The position numbers and the translations under genes are program-made. From Haemophilus parahaemolyticus (GTDB lineage: Bacteria > Pseudomonadota > Gammaproteobacteria > Enterobacterales > Pasteurellaceae), in NCBI RefSeq assembly GCF_002015035.1, contig NZ_MUXY01000017.1, positions 3,464-67,463 of the forward strand: 64,000 nucleotides of DNA, read 5' to 3'. The notes below the pieces were generated by a model. The model saw only the letters and a program-made list of their open reading frames with translations, was not told the DNA's origin and made no database searches. Shown one piece after another: positions 42,601 to 53,699 of the stretch. Numbering within the stretch: the first letter of the stretch is position 1; every line of letters begins with the position of its first letter.

Positions 42601-45600
42601 AATTAGTAAATGCGACGACAGATGCCCTAACAGGCAACGCTGTAAATGCAAACCGTGGCAAAGTGACGGTGAAAAATGGCGATGCTGATAAAGTGGCTAC
42701 CGTGAAAAATGTCGCGGATGCGATTAACAGTGCAGGAACTGTGATTAAAGCTGCTAATGAACATGATACGGCGATTACCGATAATGACGAAACCAAAAAT
42801 GATGCTGGCGAAGTAGTCAAAGCGGGTGATGCTGTTACCTATACAGCAGGTAAAAACTTACGCGTTAAACGTGATGCTCATAACCTTACTTTTGCTTTAG
42901 CGAATGATATTACGGTAAATAGTGCGAATGTAAGCACGAAATTAACCATTGGTAACACCAACCCAGTGGGTTTAACAAGTGATGCGAAAGGTTTACATTT
43001 GTCCACAACAGAAGGCACAAATACCAACGCCCCTGTTTATTTGAATGGTATTAAATCTACGTTACAAGATACGCTTGTTGGTGCACCAGCTACAAACGTA
43101 GTAAAAACAAGCATTACGCCTGAAGAAAAAGCACGAGCAGCAAGTCTTCAAGACGTATTAAATAGCGGTTGGAATATTCGTGGTAAAAAACAAGCGACGG
43201 ATGCTACTGTAGCGAATGTGGATTTTGTTCGCACGTACGACACGGTTGATTTTATTAGTGGCGATGAAAACACCACCGAAGTGACAGTTAATACTCAAGA
43301 TAACAAACGCACTGAAGTAAGCATCAAAGCGAAAACAGGTGAAACTGAAGTAGTAACTGCTGCAGATGCGAATAAAAAAGCGGGTCAAGTGAAAGCCAAA
43401 GCAAATGCAGGCACAACCACAACCACTGACCAAGGCAGTAACTTAGCAACGGTAAATGCAGTAGCAAATGCAGTGAATAGTGCTTATTGGACAGCTAAAG
43501 CGGCAGGAAATGGTGCAGATGGTAATCAAATTACTAACGACAAGTCTGACCAAGTTACAGCTGGCACGGAAGTGACCTTTGAAGCAGGTAAAAATCTTGC
43601 AGTTACTCATACAACTAATAAGTTTGAATTTAAAACTAAAGATGATGTTGAGTTTACGAGCGTACAAATTGGTACAGATGGCCCTAAATTAACGAAAGGC
43701 GATGGAAACACATTAAAAGTATCTGCTGCAGATGGTACTGCTCCAGTAAAAATTACTAACGTTGCAGAGGGCGATAGTGATAACGATGCGGTAAATTATA
43801 AACAACTTCAAGAGGTTAAAGCCGCAACAGATAACACCATCAAATTGACTGCTAGCAGTAATGTAAAAGGTACAGCAGTCAAAAATGAATCGGAAACATT
43901 AGATCAAAAACTGAGCAAAACAGGTGGGGTTAACTTCAAACTTGTCTCAACAGATGATGGTTTGCTTTCTGTAAAAGCAGAAGGCGATACAGTCACCTTC
44001 ACGCCAAACGAAGGCAAAGTTGAGGTAATAGATGGCAAAGCGGAAGAAGGAATAAGCAGAACTGGTTTAGTTGAAGCAAACGCATTAGCTGAAACCTTAA
44101 ATAAATTAGGTTGGAAAACAAACGTAACGCAAACAAATGTAACTACAGGTGCAACAGAGACAGTAACTAAAGTGGTTACCCCAGGCACGCAAGTGAACTA
44201 TGTTGATGGTAACGGAACAACAGCGAATGTGATTAAAAACACCGTTGGTGGCAAAGAGGTTGTTTCAGTCTCTTACGATGTAAAAGCGGGTGCGAATACA
44301 ATCGCATTCAAGAAAAATGGTGACGAACTAGTAAAAGTTGGAGATAAATACTACAAAGTTGCAGATGTGGTAGATGGTAAACCAATTAAAAATGCAGTAG
44401 CGGTAGATACAGCTGACATTGCTACAGCAGATGATAGAACACCATATGAAAACGCATTAAATGGTTTAGTGAATTTAACTTCATCTGTTCAATCTAATGC
44501 AATGACAGTGGCAGATGCAGCGAGAATGGGGTGGATTGTATCAACTTCAGCGAATGACTACTCTGCAAATGTAACCAATACGAAAGAAGTGAACTTTGTT
44601 GGTTTAGGTGCTGTTGATGTAAGCGGTTCAAATGTAGGTGAAATTCGCAATATCAATGTTTCTGTTGATTTACCTGTGGATTACACAGAAACCACTATCA
44701 CAGAAAACGGTCAAGAAGTTGATGTAGTGAAACTTTCTGATGGAAAATGGTATAAAGTTTCTGACTTAGATGATCAGGGCACGCTGAAAGCTGGTGCTGT
44801 TGCAGTGAATACAAAAGCGACACCAATTTCGAAAAAAGGTGCGGTGTTATCTGATGCAAGTTCTTCATGGAATACCAATCCATACAAAGCAAAAGAATAT
44901 ACTTACGATGATGCTAACCAAACAGTAACGCCAAAAACGTACGCAGAATTATTAGCAGCAGATCCTAACTTTAATAAAGATGAAATTAAAGAAGGCGAAA
45001 ATGGTGTTAAATTAAATAACGTAGGTTGGGCAGAAGCACCAGATCAAGCGGTCAATTTAGATCAATTGAATCAAACGGTTTATAAATCTGGTTTCTATGT
45101 GAAACAAAACGGGGTTGATACAAAAGGCACGAACTCAGCAGACGATTCTGCAACTGAGAAAGTAACGCCTGAAGATGTTGTAAACTTTGTAAACGGCAAA
45201 AATACCGTATTAAAAGCAACAACAACACGTAATGCTCAAACAGGTCAAGATACCACGAATGTAACAGTTGACGTTGATTTACCAGTGGTTTATACCGACG
45301 CAGAAGGTAAGAAAGTTGTTAAAGTGGGTGATAAATATTACTACGCTGACAATGTTGAAAACGGTAAACTCAAAGATGGCGTTGATGCTGACAATGATGC
45401 GGTAACAAACGTAGTGGCTTCAATGAATAATGTTGCATCTAACGATAATACTGCAGGTAATAATGTTGTATTACGTAATGTTGCAGAAGGCACAGAAACG
45501 CTTGTCTTTGATAAAGAAGGCAACCAGTTAGTTGAAATTGGTGGCAAGTTCTATGACACGGCAGATATTGATGACCAAGGTTTACCTAAAGCAAATGCTG

Positions 45601-48062
45601 AGGAAAAAACACCGTTAAAAGACACTGATACGGATGCCGATACTTATGCAAAAGCGGCGAGTGGTTTAGCGGATTTAGCTGGTTCAGACCAAACTAACGC
45701 CCTTACAGTTGCGGATGCAGGTAAATTAGGCTGGGTCATGAGTGCAGGGGGTAATTCAACTGCGGTACAAAATGCGGATGAAGTTATCTTTAATGCGAAA
45801 GATGGCGTGAATATTACCTCTAATTTTGATGCGAATAGCGGTAAATACAACGTTGATTTTGGTCTTAAAGTCGATAAAGATGCGGATAACATTTTAAATG
45901 TCACTGAAGATGGTGTATCGGTCTTAAAAGGCGAGCTAGAAGCCGCGGCAACAACGGGCACAACACGTGGTAAAGTGACCGTGAAAGATGCCGAGCAAAC
46001 AGGTGATAATCAAGTTGCGACAGTAAACAATGTAGCGGATGCGATTAACAGTGCGAAATGGTTTGCCAAAGCGGAAAATCTAGAAGAAGCGTTAACAGAC
46101 CGAACTCAAAAAGACACAGATGAGGAAGCGGCAGCGATAGGTGCAGGTGATTTAATTGCCTTAAAAGCGGATAAAAACTTAGCGGTGAAACGCGAGGGTA
46201 CAAACTTCACTTATGGTTTAGCGAAAGACATCGAAGTGGATAGTGTGACTGCGAACAACCGAGTACAAATTGGTTCAGATGAGAAAGCAGTAAATCTAAC
46301 GACAGATTCAGGTGCCTTAAGCGTTGCAGGTAAAGGTGGCAATGCAACTCAAATCACGAACGTGAAAGCGGGTGCTGAAGTGGTCACATTCGATAAAGAT
46401 GGCAACCAAATTGTTAAAAAAGGCGACAAATATGTCACTTTAGATGATGCGGGTAATCCAACAAATATTGAAGCAACACCAGCGACAGAAGAAGAGTTAG
46501 CGAAATTAGACCCACGTCAAAAAGCACTTGCAGGCTTAGCTGATTTATATGGTTCAAAAGGAACGAATGCGTTAACGGTTGAGGATGCAAGAAATCTAGG
46601 TTGGGTAGTGAGTGCAGGAGACCATTCTGCAGCGGTAACCAATACAGATGAAGTGGTCTTTGAAGGCACTAATGGCGTAGATGTGAGTGCGAAATCTGAA
46701 AATGGCGTACACACAATCACCGTGGGCATTGCTCAAGGTAAAGTTGCAGGTAACACAACGACAGGTGTTGCAACAGGCGATAAAAACTACGTAACAGGTG
46801 ACCAAGTAGCGAAAGCGATTAATGAGTCAGGCTGGAAAACGAACGTAACGCAAACAAATGCAACCACAAATCAACCAGAGACAGTAACTAAAGTGGTGAC
46901 CCCAGGCACGCAAGTGAACTACGTGAATGGTTCAGGCACAAATGCGAATGTTGTAGCGAACTCAACAACCGGCGGTTTAGATGTAACCTTTGATGTGAAA
47001 TCGGCTAACACAGATACATTAACTGTGGGTAAAGATGGCGTTAAAGTGAATACAGGTAAAATCACAGCTGCAGATAGCAATGCAACTATTACTATCACAA
47101 ATGCAGATGGTTCAACATCGACAATCGCTAACGCTGAACGTGGTAAAGTCACTGTGGCAAAAGATGAAGCTAACAAAGTAGCGACTGTACAAAATGTAGC
47201 GGATGCGATTAACAGTGCGAAATGGTTTGCGAATGCGGCTAACTTAGATACTGCGATGACAGACCGCTCAGAGAAAGGAGCAGAATCACAAGCGATTGGC
47301 GCAGGTGATACAGTGACTTTCCAAGCAGATAAAAACTTAGCAGTGAAACGCGATGGTACAAGCTTCACTTATGGTTTAGCGAAAGACATCGAAGTTGACA
47401 GTGTGACAGCGAACAACCGAGTACAAATTGGCTCAGGTGATACAGCAGTAAATCTAACGGTGGATATGCAGGATGCGGAGGATTCAGGTGTATTAAAAGT
47501 TGCAGGTAAAGATGGCAATGCAACCCGAATCACGAACGTAGACGCTGGTGCGTACACGATGGAATTCAACAAAGATGGTGACCAATTAGTTCAAGTTGGA
47601 GATAAATACTATGTTGTTGACCCAGAAACAGGTGTTGCAGACTTCACAAAAGAAAGCACATTGGCGACAGAAGAAGAGTTAGATGAATTAGTAAAAGCAA
47701 AACCAGAGTTGAAATCGTATGTAGCATATGTGAAAGCGGCATCAGGTTTAGCGGATTTAGAGAACTCACACGAAACCAATGCGTTAACTGTTGCGGATGC
47801 GAAAAGATTAGGCTGGGTAGTATCAGCAGGTGATTATGCAGCAAACGTAACGAATGCAAATGAAGTACGTTTCAATGGTTCAAATGGTATCTCTGTAACA
47901 GGTGAAACAGATGAACATGGCGTGCGTAATATCAATGTAAGCATTGCTCAAGGTAAAGTTGAAGGTAACACAACAACGGGTGTTGCAACAGGCGATAAAA
48001 ACTACGTAACAGGTGACCAAGTAGCGAAAGCGATTAATGAGTCAGGCTGGAAAATTACGTAG
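39684..48062 (+). CDS. Trimeric autotransporter adhesin, N-terminal and stalk part (frameshifted)
   Basis: Surface fibre of the YadA/Hia/UspA family. ATG 39684 follows AAGGA by eight bases. Residues 1-24 ([20 protein letters not shown]...) are the extended signal-peptide region of type Vc secretion, with cleavage near 53. YadA-type head repeats ([28 protein letters not shown]) run to about 560, broken by a coiled coil near 350-410. A neck motif ([15 protein letters not shown]) is near 600. The long stalk consists of repeated Trp-containing units (NSGWN, AGKNLxVKR, GLADL...[16 protein letters not shown]). The frame stops at TAG 48060-48062 right after [10 protein letters not shown], so this 2,792-residue piece lacks the membrane anchor and should not be displayed. 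Confidence 0.92.
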   Translation: MNKVFKVIWNHATQTWVAVSEFSKAKGKTKSKTLTTISLAVGSALVSGNSLAATATLTPIKVAASSTAGIAITNDNIASVTAQAEGSAAPKNVIVIGDHKTRSYDGSIMIGYDFTAFGYTSSAGQNGMAGDTIVGNHVRVGGGASSKDSFGSSFGYGTQISGPSVSIGVGARADTLNANGWNAMTAGSVAIGNFALSGGNINGSIGIGAIAGADQHNSVALGGLSGAMSLFSDRDLRAERGEKGHTNHAKNYDINENKAVATQAQQGGNAGSQFISIGYKAGARDSDSIALGVNATTARNIRQPIAGKEAISGQFSTKSSNAAIAVGNNAAAIKNGSIALGQNAFAGGYTEQDKLALEYEKVRLEELLTKAQTRKTEAQNEVTADPTAENKFALASINSAIERIALALQRIKNDLTHAAANNTETTSAIAVGNEARANSTNAIALGYQAKASGVDSISVGHGNNVTGNYSGAFGDPNTVTGHHSYAFGNNNTVKADQTFVLGNKVTVQAQNGDSYTGAVVLGDNSTVPTEVKKVNSAKIGAKDGSKLVYSGFAGNLGGSDTEGNPSKAAVDKQGRFVSIGSANNERQLKFVAAGEISSTSTDAINGSQLYAFSGVVNNLATSAATIIGGGATLNQNGTLENFSHPLKTTGLADTATYTKPADATNVATAINNLNDYVNAGWKIAQGDDAAAKARISPDEQVNFKADGLATVSVAANGTGANVTYTVTKGEFKDDTTDGTISAKTDKGDKAATVEDVSNAINRAYWKAKAAGNGADGNKITNDTPDQVTAGTEVTFEAGKNLTVDHKTAKTFTFATVDTPNFKGVELVNANTADDKKLTLTPTNEGDLKLNKGTTNATAKITNVVSGLAKFDVNNPLVNGTLEELTMSQDDAYSGLTNLADKSVANETAATVGDLRGMGWVVSSNKTTGRLGTEYTAQVKNANEVKFVGTGAAVVSGKTDDNTRTITVDVAKGELVNATTDALTGNAVNANRGKVTVKNGDADKVATVKNVADAINSAGTVIKAANEHDTAITDNDETKNDAGEVVKAGDAVTYTAGKNLRVKRDAHNLTFALANDITVNSANVSTKLTIGNTNPVGLTSDAKGLHLSTTEGTNTNAPVYLNGIKSTLQDTLVGAPATNVVKTSITPEEKARAASLQDVLNSGWNIRGKKQATDATVANVDFVRTYDTVDFISGDENTTEVTVNTQDNKRTEVSIKAKTGETEVVTAADANKKAGQVKAKANAGTTTTTDQGSNLATVNAVANAVNSAYWTAKAAGNGADGNQITNDKSDQVTAGTEVTFEAGKNLAVTHTTNKFEFKTKDDVEFTSVQIGTDGPKLTKGDGNTLKVSAADGTAPVKITNVAEGDSDNDAVNYKQLQEVKAATDNTIKLTASSNVKGTAVKNESETLDQKLSKTGGVNFKLVSTDDGLLSVKAEGDTVTFTPNEGKVEVIDGKAEEGISRTGLVEANALAETLNKLGWKTNVTQTNVTTGATETVTKVVTPGTQVNYVDGNGTTANVIKNTVGGKEVVSVSYDVKAGANTIAFKKNGDELVKVGDKYYKVADVVDGKPIKNAVAVDTADIATADDRTPYENALNGLVNLTSSVQSNAMTVADAARMGWIVSTSANDYSANVTNTKEVNFVGLGAVDVSGSNVGEIRNINVSVDLPVDYTETTITENGQEVDVVKLSDGKWYKVSDLDDQGTLKAGAVAVNTKATPISKKGAVLSDASSSWNTNPYKAKEYTYDDANQTVTPKTYAELLAADPNFNKDEIKEGENGVKLNNVGWAEAPDQAVNLDQLNQTVYKSGFYVKQNGVDTKGTNSADDSATEKVTPEDVVNFVNGKNTVLKATTTRNAQTGQDTTNVTVDVDLPVVYTDAEGKKVVKVGDKYYYADNVENGKLKDGVDADNDAVTNVVASMNNVASNDNTAGNNVVLRNVAEGTETLVFDKEGNQLVEIGGKFYDTADIDDQGLPKANAEEKTPLKDTDTDADTYAKAASGLADLAGSDQTNALTVADAGKLGWVMSAGGNSTAVQNADEVIFNAKDGVNITSNFDANSGKYNVDFGLKVDKDADNILNVTEDGVSVLKGELEAAATTGTTRGKVTVKDAEQTGDNQVATVNNVADAINSAKWFAKAENLEEALTDRTQKDTDEEAAAIGAGDLIALKADKNLAVKREGTNFTYGLAKDIEVDSVTANNRVQIGSDEKAVNLTTDSGALSVAGKGGNATQITNVKAGAEVVTFDKDGNQIVKKGDKYVTLDDAGNPTNIEATPATEEELAKLDPRQKALAGLADLYGSKGTNALTVEDARNLGWVVSAGDHSAAVTNTDEVVFEGTNGVDVSAKSENGVHTITVGIAQGKVAGNTTTGVATGDKNYVTGDQVAKAINESGWKTNVTQTNATTNQPETVTKVVTPGTQVNYVNGSGTNANVVANSTTGGLDVTFDVKSANTDTLTVGKDGVKVNTGKITAADSNATITITNADGSTSTIANAERGKVTVAKDEANKVATVQNVADAINSAKWFANAANLDTAMTDRSEKGAESQAIGAGDTVTFQADKNLAVKRDGTSFTYGLAKDIEVDSVTANNRVQIGSGDTAVNLTVDMQDAEDSGVLKVAGKDGNATRITNVDAGAYTMEFNKDGDQLVQVGDKYYVVDPETGVADFTKESTLATEEELDELVKAKPELKSYVAYVKAASGLADLENSHETNALTVADAKRLGWVVSAGDYAANVTNANEVRFNGSNGISVTGETDEHGVRNINVSIAQGKVEGNTTTGVATGDKNYVTGDQVAKAINESGWKIT
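46736..46850 (+). repeat. Adhesin internal repeat, copy 1 (copy 2 at 47944-48052)
   Basis: The unit encoding [18 protein letters not shown], then [16 protein letters not shown], is nearly identical at DNA level to 47944-48052. Other long near-identical pairs are 46050-46275 with 47205-47430 and 46917-47070 with 48598-48750. Such pairs are substrates for recombination. Confidence 0.85.
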
Positions 48063-49501
48063 ATGGCAATAGCACTAAAGCTAATGTGGTAGTGACTAAA
48101 GCAGCAGATGGTAAAGAAACAGTTAATGTATCTTACGATCTTGTTACAGAAGATCACTTAACGCCAGTAGCTAACAATGCTAAATCGGTTACAAAACCAA
48201 CTAACATTGATCCTAAAGGTAAAGGCAAAGATGCTGCAACAGTTAACGATGTGTTAAATGCTGGTTGGAATTTACAAGCAAATGATGAAGCTGTTGATGC
48301 TGTTACACACGGTAATAACGTGAACTTCACGAGCAAAGATGGATCAGTAAAAATTACCGCTAAATCTGATGGTTCAACAAGTTCGTTAGACTTTGCTGTG
48401 AATGCAACTTCAATCGTGAACCAAGTTACTGGTACTATCAGCTATAAAGATGGTAAAGCAACAACAAATGGTGATGGTAAACGTGTTGCAACAGTGGGAG
48501 ATGTAGCAAATACCATCAACAACACTGGTTGGTTAACGAATGTAACAGATGCGAACGGTAATGTTACAACGAAAGTGGTTACCCCAAATACGCAAGTAAA
48601 CTACGTAAATGGTGACGGTACGAAAGCAAATGTTGTAGCGAACTCAACAACAGGCGGTTTAGATGTAACCTTTAATGTGAAATCAGCTAACACAGATACA
48701 TTAACTGTGGGTAAAGATGGCGTTAAAGTGAACACTGGTGAAATCACAGAAGCGACAGATGTGGCTGGTGCAAATCGCGGTAAAGTCACTGTGGCAGCGG
48801 GTGAAGGTAACAAAGTTGCAACTGTTCAAAATGTGGCAAATGCAATCAACAGTGCAAGTTGGACTGTAAAAGTTGCTGATACACAAGAAGAAATTACGAC
48901 TTCTACGGCTAATGATGAAGGTTCTTCTGTACGTGCTGGTAATGAAATTACCCATGTTGCAGGTAAAAACTTAAAAGTTAAACGTGATGGAAATGCTGTG
49001 ACTTATGCATTAGCAAATGATGTAAGCGTGAATACTGTAACAGTAGGGGCTGGTAATGCAGCAACAACAGTTACTACATCATCATCAGCAGAAGATGGTG
49101 TCACTGAAGTGAAACTTACTGATGCAGCAGGTAAAGCAACACGTGTCACAAATGTTGCTGCGGGTGCCAAAGACACTGATGCCGTAAATGTAAGTCAATT
49201 ACGTAATAGCAATGCACAAATTAATCAAAACATTGCTCACTTAGATAATAAAGTGAATCGTATGGGTAAAGATTTACGTGCAGGTATTGCTGGCTCAAAT
49301 GCCGCAGCAGGCTTACCACAAGTTTACATTCCAGGTAAATCAATGGTAGCAGCCGCAGCAGGTACCTTCAAAGGTCAAGGTGCGGTAGCAGTAGGTTACT
49401 CTCGTGCTTCAGACAACGGTAAAGTTATCTTGAAACTTCAAGGTAATGCGAATACACGTGGTGAAGTGGGTGGCTCTGTAGGTGTAGGTTACCAATGGTA
49501 A
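48053..49501 (+). pseudogene. C-terminal part and YadA membrane anchor of the same adhesin, out of frame
   Basis: Continues the adhesin in the +2-shifted frame: [20 protein letters not shown], more stalk units, a neck (GAKDTDAVNVSQLRNSNAQINQ), a coiled coil (LDNKVNRMGKDLRAGIAGSN) and the four-strand YadA anchor ending GSVGVGYQW with aromatic last residue. A GTG at 48086 gives 471 residues but has no signal peptide or ribosome site, so it cannot work alone. Compared with the sister unit at 46831-46930, 79 bases are missing at the junction (after GGCTGGAA, about 48052), which accounts for the shift. The two pieces together would form one protein of about 3,270 residues. Confidence 0.88.
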
Positions 49502-49541
49502 TCCCACTAATATTAACTTTATAAGTTAATGATTAAATGAT

Positions 49542-49571
49542 AAAAAGCGGTCAAAATTGACCGCTTTTTTT
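49542..49571 (+). terminator. Terminator of the adhesin gene, inverted uptake-like arms
   Basis: AAAAAGCGGTCAA / TTGACCGCTTTTT hairpin with a T run, 40 bases after the adhesin stop. Arms carry the AAGCGGTC part of the uptake sequence. Confidence 0.9.
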
Positions 49572-49679
49572 ATTAGCCATTGATAAGTTCTATTCAAGCT
49601 AGCTGATTTTCAGTATAATTTACTCTCAGTTGTCGAAAGATAACCAACTTGTTTTTATTATCACAACTGAGAAACTTCC

Positions 49680-50909
49680 ATGAACAATCAAACCATTAGT
49701 AGACCGAAACAAGCCTTTGTTGGCTTACAAATGCTCTTTGTCGCTTTCGGTGCTTTAGTGCTAGTTCCGTTAATCACGGGGCTTGATCCAAACACCGCGC
49801 TGCTTACTGCAGGTGTCGGTACTCTCCTTTTCCAACTCTGTACCAAACGTCAAGTACCTATTTTTCTTGCTTCTTCTTTCGCTTTTATCGCTCCAATTCA
49901 ATACGGTGTGCAAGCGTGGGGGATTGCTGTTACTATGGGCGGATTAGCTTGTACGGGCTTGGTTTACCTCTGTTTAAGTAGCCTGGTAAAATGGAAAGGG
50001 GCTCAAATAATGGACAGAATTTTTCCGCCTGTTGTTGTTGGTCCTGTTATCATCATCATTGGTTTAGGATTAGCCCCTGTTGCAGTGGATATGGCATTAG
50101 GTAAAAATACAAATGGAGCTATTTCACAAGATACTGCAATGCTTGTCTCAATGGTTACGTTAATCACTACTGTCATTGTTGCCGTCTTTGCTAAAGGTTT
50201 GATGAAACTTGTGCCGATTATGTTCGGTATCGTTGTGGGCTATTTGTTATCTCTTTTTCTAGGTATTGTAGACTTCACTCCTGTGCAAAATGCAGCATGG
50301 TTTGATGTGCCGACCATTACTTTCCCAGAATTCCGCTTAGATGCGATTTTATATTTACTTCCCATTGCGATTGCTCCAGCAGTGGAACATGTGGGTGGTA
50401 TTATGGCAATCAGCTCTGTAACGGGTAACGACTTTTTAAAAAAACCAGGTTTACACCGCACATTATTAGGTGATGGCGTAGCAACTACCGCAGCTTCTTT
50501 AATTGGTGGCCCACCCAATACGACCTATGCAGAAGTGACAGGTGCAGTAATGCTTACTAAAAACTTCAACCCAACGATTATGACTTGGGCGGCTTGTTGG
50601 GCAATTGCCATTTCATTCTGCGGTAAAGTGGGGGCGTTCTTACAAACGATTCCAGGTGTGGTGATGGGAGGTATTATGATGCTTGTATTTGGCTCTATCG
50701 CAGCAGTGGGAATGAGCACGCTCATTAAAGCCAAAGTAGATATGGGCGAAGCTCGTAACCTTGTCATTGTTTCAGTCGTGATGACCTTTGGTATTGGTGG
50801 TATGCTTATCAATGTAGGCGAATTTTCACTTAAAGGCATCAGCCTTTGTGCAATTGCCGCGATTCTAATGAATTTAGTACTGCCTAGAGTTAAAAACACC
50901 GAAGCATAA
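49680..50909 (+). CDS. uraA: Uracil permease UraA
   Basis: Inner-membrane uracil:proton symporter of the NCS2 family. It is 409 residues with about 14 hydrophobic segments. Family motifs: QMLFVAFGALVLVPLITGLDPN at the start, FAFIAPIQYG near 64-73, and VEHVGGIMAISSVTG (the Glu binds uracil) near 238-252, then GGPPNTTYAE. No upp gene is adjacent. Confidence 0.94.
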   Translation: MNNQTISRPKQAFVGLQMLFVAFGALVLVPLITGLDPNTALLTAGVGTLLFQLCTKRQVPIFLASSFAFIAPIQYGVQAWGIAVTMGGLACTGLVYLCLSSLVKWKGAQIMDRIFPPVVVGPVIIIIGLGLAPVAVDMALGKNTNGAISQDTAMLVSMVTLITTVIVAVFAKGLMKLVPIMFGIVVGYLLSLFLGIVDFTPVQNAAWFDVPTITFPEFRLDAILYLLPIAIAPAVEHVGGIMAISSVTGNDFLKKPGLHRTLLGDGVATTAASLIGGPPNTTYAEVTGAVMLTKNFNPTIMTWAACWAIAISFCGKVGAFLQTIPGVVMGGIMMLVFGSIAAVGMSTLIKAKVDMGEARNLVIVSVVMTFGIGGMLINVGEFSLKGISLCAIAAILMNLVLPRVKNTEA

Positions 50910-50925
50910 TTTTCTTTAACTGATC

Positions 50926-50958
50926 AAAACCTGATTAAGCAATGCTTGATCAGGTTTT
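50926..50958 (+). terminator. Terminator of uraA
   Basis: AAAACCTGAT / ATCAGGTTTT stem, followed by TCTTGTTTTT. Confidence 0.85.
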
Positions 50959-51033
50959 CTTGTTTTTAAGATGCGATTTTGCTTCATATCACGTAAAATA
51001 ACCGTATTACTCAATATGAATAGGAATGAAAAG

Positions 51034-51798
51034 ATGCCAACATTAAGTGTTGCAATGATTGTAAAGAATGAAGCTCAGGATTTAGCTGCTTGTCTTGAAA
51101 CAGTAAAAGATTGGGTAAATGAAATTGTCATTTTAGATAGCGGCAGCACCGATGAAACCTTACAAATTGCTGAGCGATTTGATGCGAAAGTTTACATTAA
51201 CACAGATTGGCAGGGCTTTGGCAAGCAACGCCAATTAGCACAACAATATGTGACCAGTGATTATGTATTATGGCTTGATGCTGATGAGCGAGTAACACCA
51301 GAGCTGAAGCAAAGTATTTTACAAGCGGTCGAAAATAATGAACAAAATACAGTTTATCAAGTAAGCCGTTTAAGTGAAGTTTTTGGTCGTCAAATCACAC
51401 ATTCAGGCTGGTATCCTGATTATGTTGTGCGTTTATATCGTCAAGATTTTGCACAATATGGTGATGAATTAGTGCATGAGAAGGTGCATTATCCTAAAAA
51501 TGCACAAGTTAAGAAACTTAAAGGGGACTTATTACATTTTACCTATAAGGATATTCACCATTACTTAGTAAAATCAGCGAGTTATGCTAAAGCCTGGGCA
51601 ATTCAGCGAGCTAATACAGGGAAAAAGGCATCTTTAATGGATGGAGTTACTCACGCATTAGGCTGTTTTGTAAAAATGTATTTATTGAAAGCCGGATTTC
51701 TAGATGGTAAACAAGGATTTTTGCTTGCTATATTATCTGCACACTCTACATTTGTGAAATATGCAGATTTATGGAATAGAACGAGAAATAATGATTAA
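51034..51798 (+). CDS. Family 2 glycosyltransferase, probable lipo-oligosaccharide core enzyme
   Basis: From ATG 51034 ([20 protein letters not shown]), with AGGAA seven bases upstream, it is 254 residues. The GT2 fold is shown by [12 protein letters not shown] and the DxD-type LDADERV. It resembles the WaaE/KdtX and LgtF proteins that add glucose to the inner-core heptose, but the sugar and acceptor cannot be told from sequence. hldE, which makes ADP-heptose, is in the same window but not adjacent. An in-frame upstream extension to 50971 has no ribosome site. Confidence 0.85.
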   Translation: MPTLSVAMIVKNEAQDLAACLETVKDWVNEIVILDSGSTDETLQIAERFDAKVYINTDWQGFGKQRQLAQQYVTSDYVLWLDADERVTPELKQSILQAVENNEQNTVYQVSRLSEVFGRQITHSGWYPDYVVRLYRQDFAQYGDELVHEKVHYPKNAQVKKLKGDLLHFTYKDIHHYLVKSASYAKAWAIQRANTGKKASLMDGVTHALGCFVKMYLLKAGFLDGKQGFLLAILSAHSTFVKYADLWNRTRNND

Positions 51799-51823
51799 GA
51801 GTACCAAATTATTTTACATTGTT

Positions 51824-51847
51824 GTGTGAATCGTAAGGTTCACGCAC
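51824..51847. repeat. GTGTGAA/TTCACGCAC palindromic repeat
   Basis: GTGTGAA TCGTAAGG TTCACGCAC hairpin between the glycosyltransferase and the lipoprotein gene. It matches the arms of the element at 58765-58862. Confidence 0.6.
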
Positions 51848-51896
51848 CTATTTCGAATAGAATAAATTGGTAAAGTCATTTTAATATCCTCATCAG

Positions 51897-51935
51897 TGCA
51901 AAAATCATTTTGTACAACTGCTATATAATACTAGC
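51897..51935. repeat. Dispersed segment shared with 39360-39396
   Basis: TGCAAAAATCATTTTGTACA and the next 19 bases (to ATAATACTAGC) match 39360-39396 at most positions. It ends at the 3' end of the lipoprotein gene. Confidence 0.55.
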
Positions 51936-51936
51936 A

Positions 51937-52167
51937 TTATTTGCTTAATGTGACGGGCAATATCAATGTATCAAAAACAAAACTCAATGGTAAATCAAGC
52001 ACCGCTAAAACGCCTAACACTCCCCCCTCTTGAATAACGTTAAAATCATTTCTGACTCCACCATAGGCAGTATAATCTCCTTTGCCTAAATTAATTATTG
52101 TGCCACAAGCGGTTAAATTTACTAAAAGGATCGCTAAACCGCTATATTTGATTAAGTTATTTTTCAT
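51937..52167 (-). CDS. Small lipoprotein of the YceK/YidQ family
   Basis: A 76-residue lipoprotein. It has a signal peptide with lipobox LTAC, so Cys 21 is lipidated. The C-terminal AVLDLPLSFVFDTLILPVTL is the core of the YceK/YidQ (DUF1375) family, of unknown function. It stands alone between two terminator-like regions. Confidence 0.82.
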   Translation of the reverse strand: MKNNLIKYSGLAILLVNLTACGTIINLGKGDYTAYGGVRNDFNVIQEGGVLGVLAVLDLPLSFVFDTLILPVTLSK

Positions 52168-52184
52168 AAAATTAAGAAATAAAA

Positions 52185-52219
52185 AAGACTGACATTTGCA
52201 TTATATCAAAGTCAGTCTT
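52185..52219. terminator. Terminator of pntAB
   Basis: AAGACTGAC / GTCAGTCTT stem. On the minus strand it is followed by TTTTTTATTTC. It lies 20 bases after pntB. Confidence 0.85.
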
Positions 52220-52239
52220 ATCTTTTGTTAAATTTAGAG

Positions 52240-53688
52240 CTAGTTATTCAATGCTCTTAAAATATCGTCTACACGTTCTTTTGCATCGCCGAATAACATT
52301 TGGGTATTTTCTTTAAAGAAGAGTGGGTTTTGAACACCAGCGTAACCTACCGCCATTGAACGTTTGAATACTACTACATTTTGTGCTTTCCAAACTTCTA
52401 ATACTGGCATACCTGCGATTGGGCTTGATGGATCGTCTAATGCCGCTGGGTTTACGGTGTCGTTTGCACCGATAACTAATACAACATCAGTATCTTCGAA
52501 ATCATCGTTGATTTCGTCCATTTCTAATACCACATCGTAAGGTACTTTCGCTTCCGCTAATAATACGTTCATATGACCAGGTAAACGACCTGCAACAGGG
52601 TGAATACCAAAGCGAACATTCACGCCTTTTTCACGCAATTTTGCGGTGATTTCAGCTACAGGGTATTGTGCTTGTGCGACCGCCATACCGTATCCAGGTG
52701 TGATGATCACAGAGCTTGCATTTTTAAGCATTTCTGCCACTTCTTCTGCTGAAGTTTCGCGGTATTCGCCTTGTTCTTCATCGCCTGAACTTGCTTTCAC
52801 TTCTGTACCGAAGCCACCTGCGATTACGCTGATAAATGAGCGGTTCATTGCTTTACACATAATGTAAGAGAGGATTGCACCTGATGAACCTACTAACGCT
52901 CCTGTTACGATTAACAAGTCGTTGCTTAGCATAAAGCCTGCCGCTGCGGCTGCCCAACCTGAGTATGAGTTAAGCATTGACACCACCACTGGCATATCGG
53001 CACCACCGATTGATGAGACTAAATGCCAGCCAAATGCAAGAGCGATTGCTGTCATAATTAACACAGGGAAGATATTATCTGGGCTTTTTAAGAATGACAC
53101 CATTAAGAAAGCTGAAATCACTAATGCTGCAAGGTTTAATTTATGTTTGTGCGGAAGATTTAATGCCGCAGAGTTTACTTTGCGACCAAATAATTTACCG
53201 CTTAATTTACCAAATGCAACTAATGAGCCAGAGAAGGTTACTGCACCGATGAAGATCCCTAAGAACACTTCCACGTTGTGAATGTTCGCAAGAGTTGTTT
53301 GTTCTGCGTGGAATGCGGCAAGTGCTACTTCATCTAAATTAGTCGGTGCAACGGCTTCTACGTGTAAGCCCCAGCTATTGAAGCCCACTAATACCGCGGC
53401 TAAACCCACAAAGCTGTGAAGAATTGCCACAAGCTCTGGCATTTCAGTCATTTCCACTTTAAGGGCCTTTTTTACACCGATGAAACCACCAATTGCCATT
53501 GCAATTAAGATCCAAAGTGTACCTTGTGATTGTGGGCCAAAGATGGTTGCAACTAATGCAATTGCCATACCCACGATACCATACCAACAACCTGCTTTTG
53601 CGGTTTCGTGTTTAGAAAGACCAGCTAAGCTCATAATAAAGAGGATTGCAGCAATAATGTACGCTGCGGTAACAAATCCAAATGACAT
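52240..53688 (-). CDS. pntB: NAD(P) transhydrogenase beta subunit PntB
   Basis: Membrane and NADP(H)-binding subunit of the proton-translocating transhydrogenase. It is 482 residues. The first 290 residues form about nine helices. The NADP domain follows, with [38 protein letters not shown] and [15 protein letters not shown]. It starts 11 bases after pntA. Confidence 0.96.
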   Translation of the reverse strand: MSFGFVTAAYIIAAILFIMSLAGLSKHETAKAGCWYGIVGMAIALVATIFGPQSQGTLWILIAMAIGGFIGVKKALKVEMTEMPELVAILHSFVGLAAVLVGFNSWGLHVEAVAPTNLDEVALAAFHAEQTTLANIHNVEVFLGIFIGAVTFSGSLVAFGKLSGKLFGRKVNSAALNLPHKHKLNLAALVISAFLMVSFLKSPDNIFPVLIMTAIALAFGWHLVSSIGGADMPVVVSMLNSYSGWAAAAAGFMLSNDLLIVTGALVGSSGAILSYIMCKAMNRSFISVIAGGFGTEVKASSGDEEQGEYRETSAEEVAEMLKNASSVIITPGYGMAVAQAQYPVAEITAKLREKGVNVRFGIHPVAGRLPGHMNVLLAEAKVPYDVVLEMDEINDDFEDTDVVLVIGANDTVNPAALDDPSSPIAGMPVLEVWKAQNVVVFKRSMAVGYAGVQNPLFFKENTQMLFGDAKERVDDILRALNN

Positions 53689-53699
53689 TTTGCTTCTCC

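Noticed and set aside
43158-43433. Antisense frames inside the adhesin gene (several of 60-150 codons)
   Set aside because: They mirror the repetitive stalk code and have biased, implausible composition.
46050-48750. CRISPR-like array in the repetitive region
   Set aside because: The repeats are coding, long and unevenly spaced; no short direct repeats with unique spacers and no cas genes.
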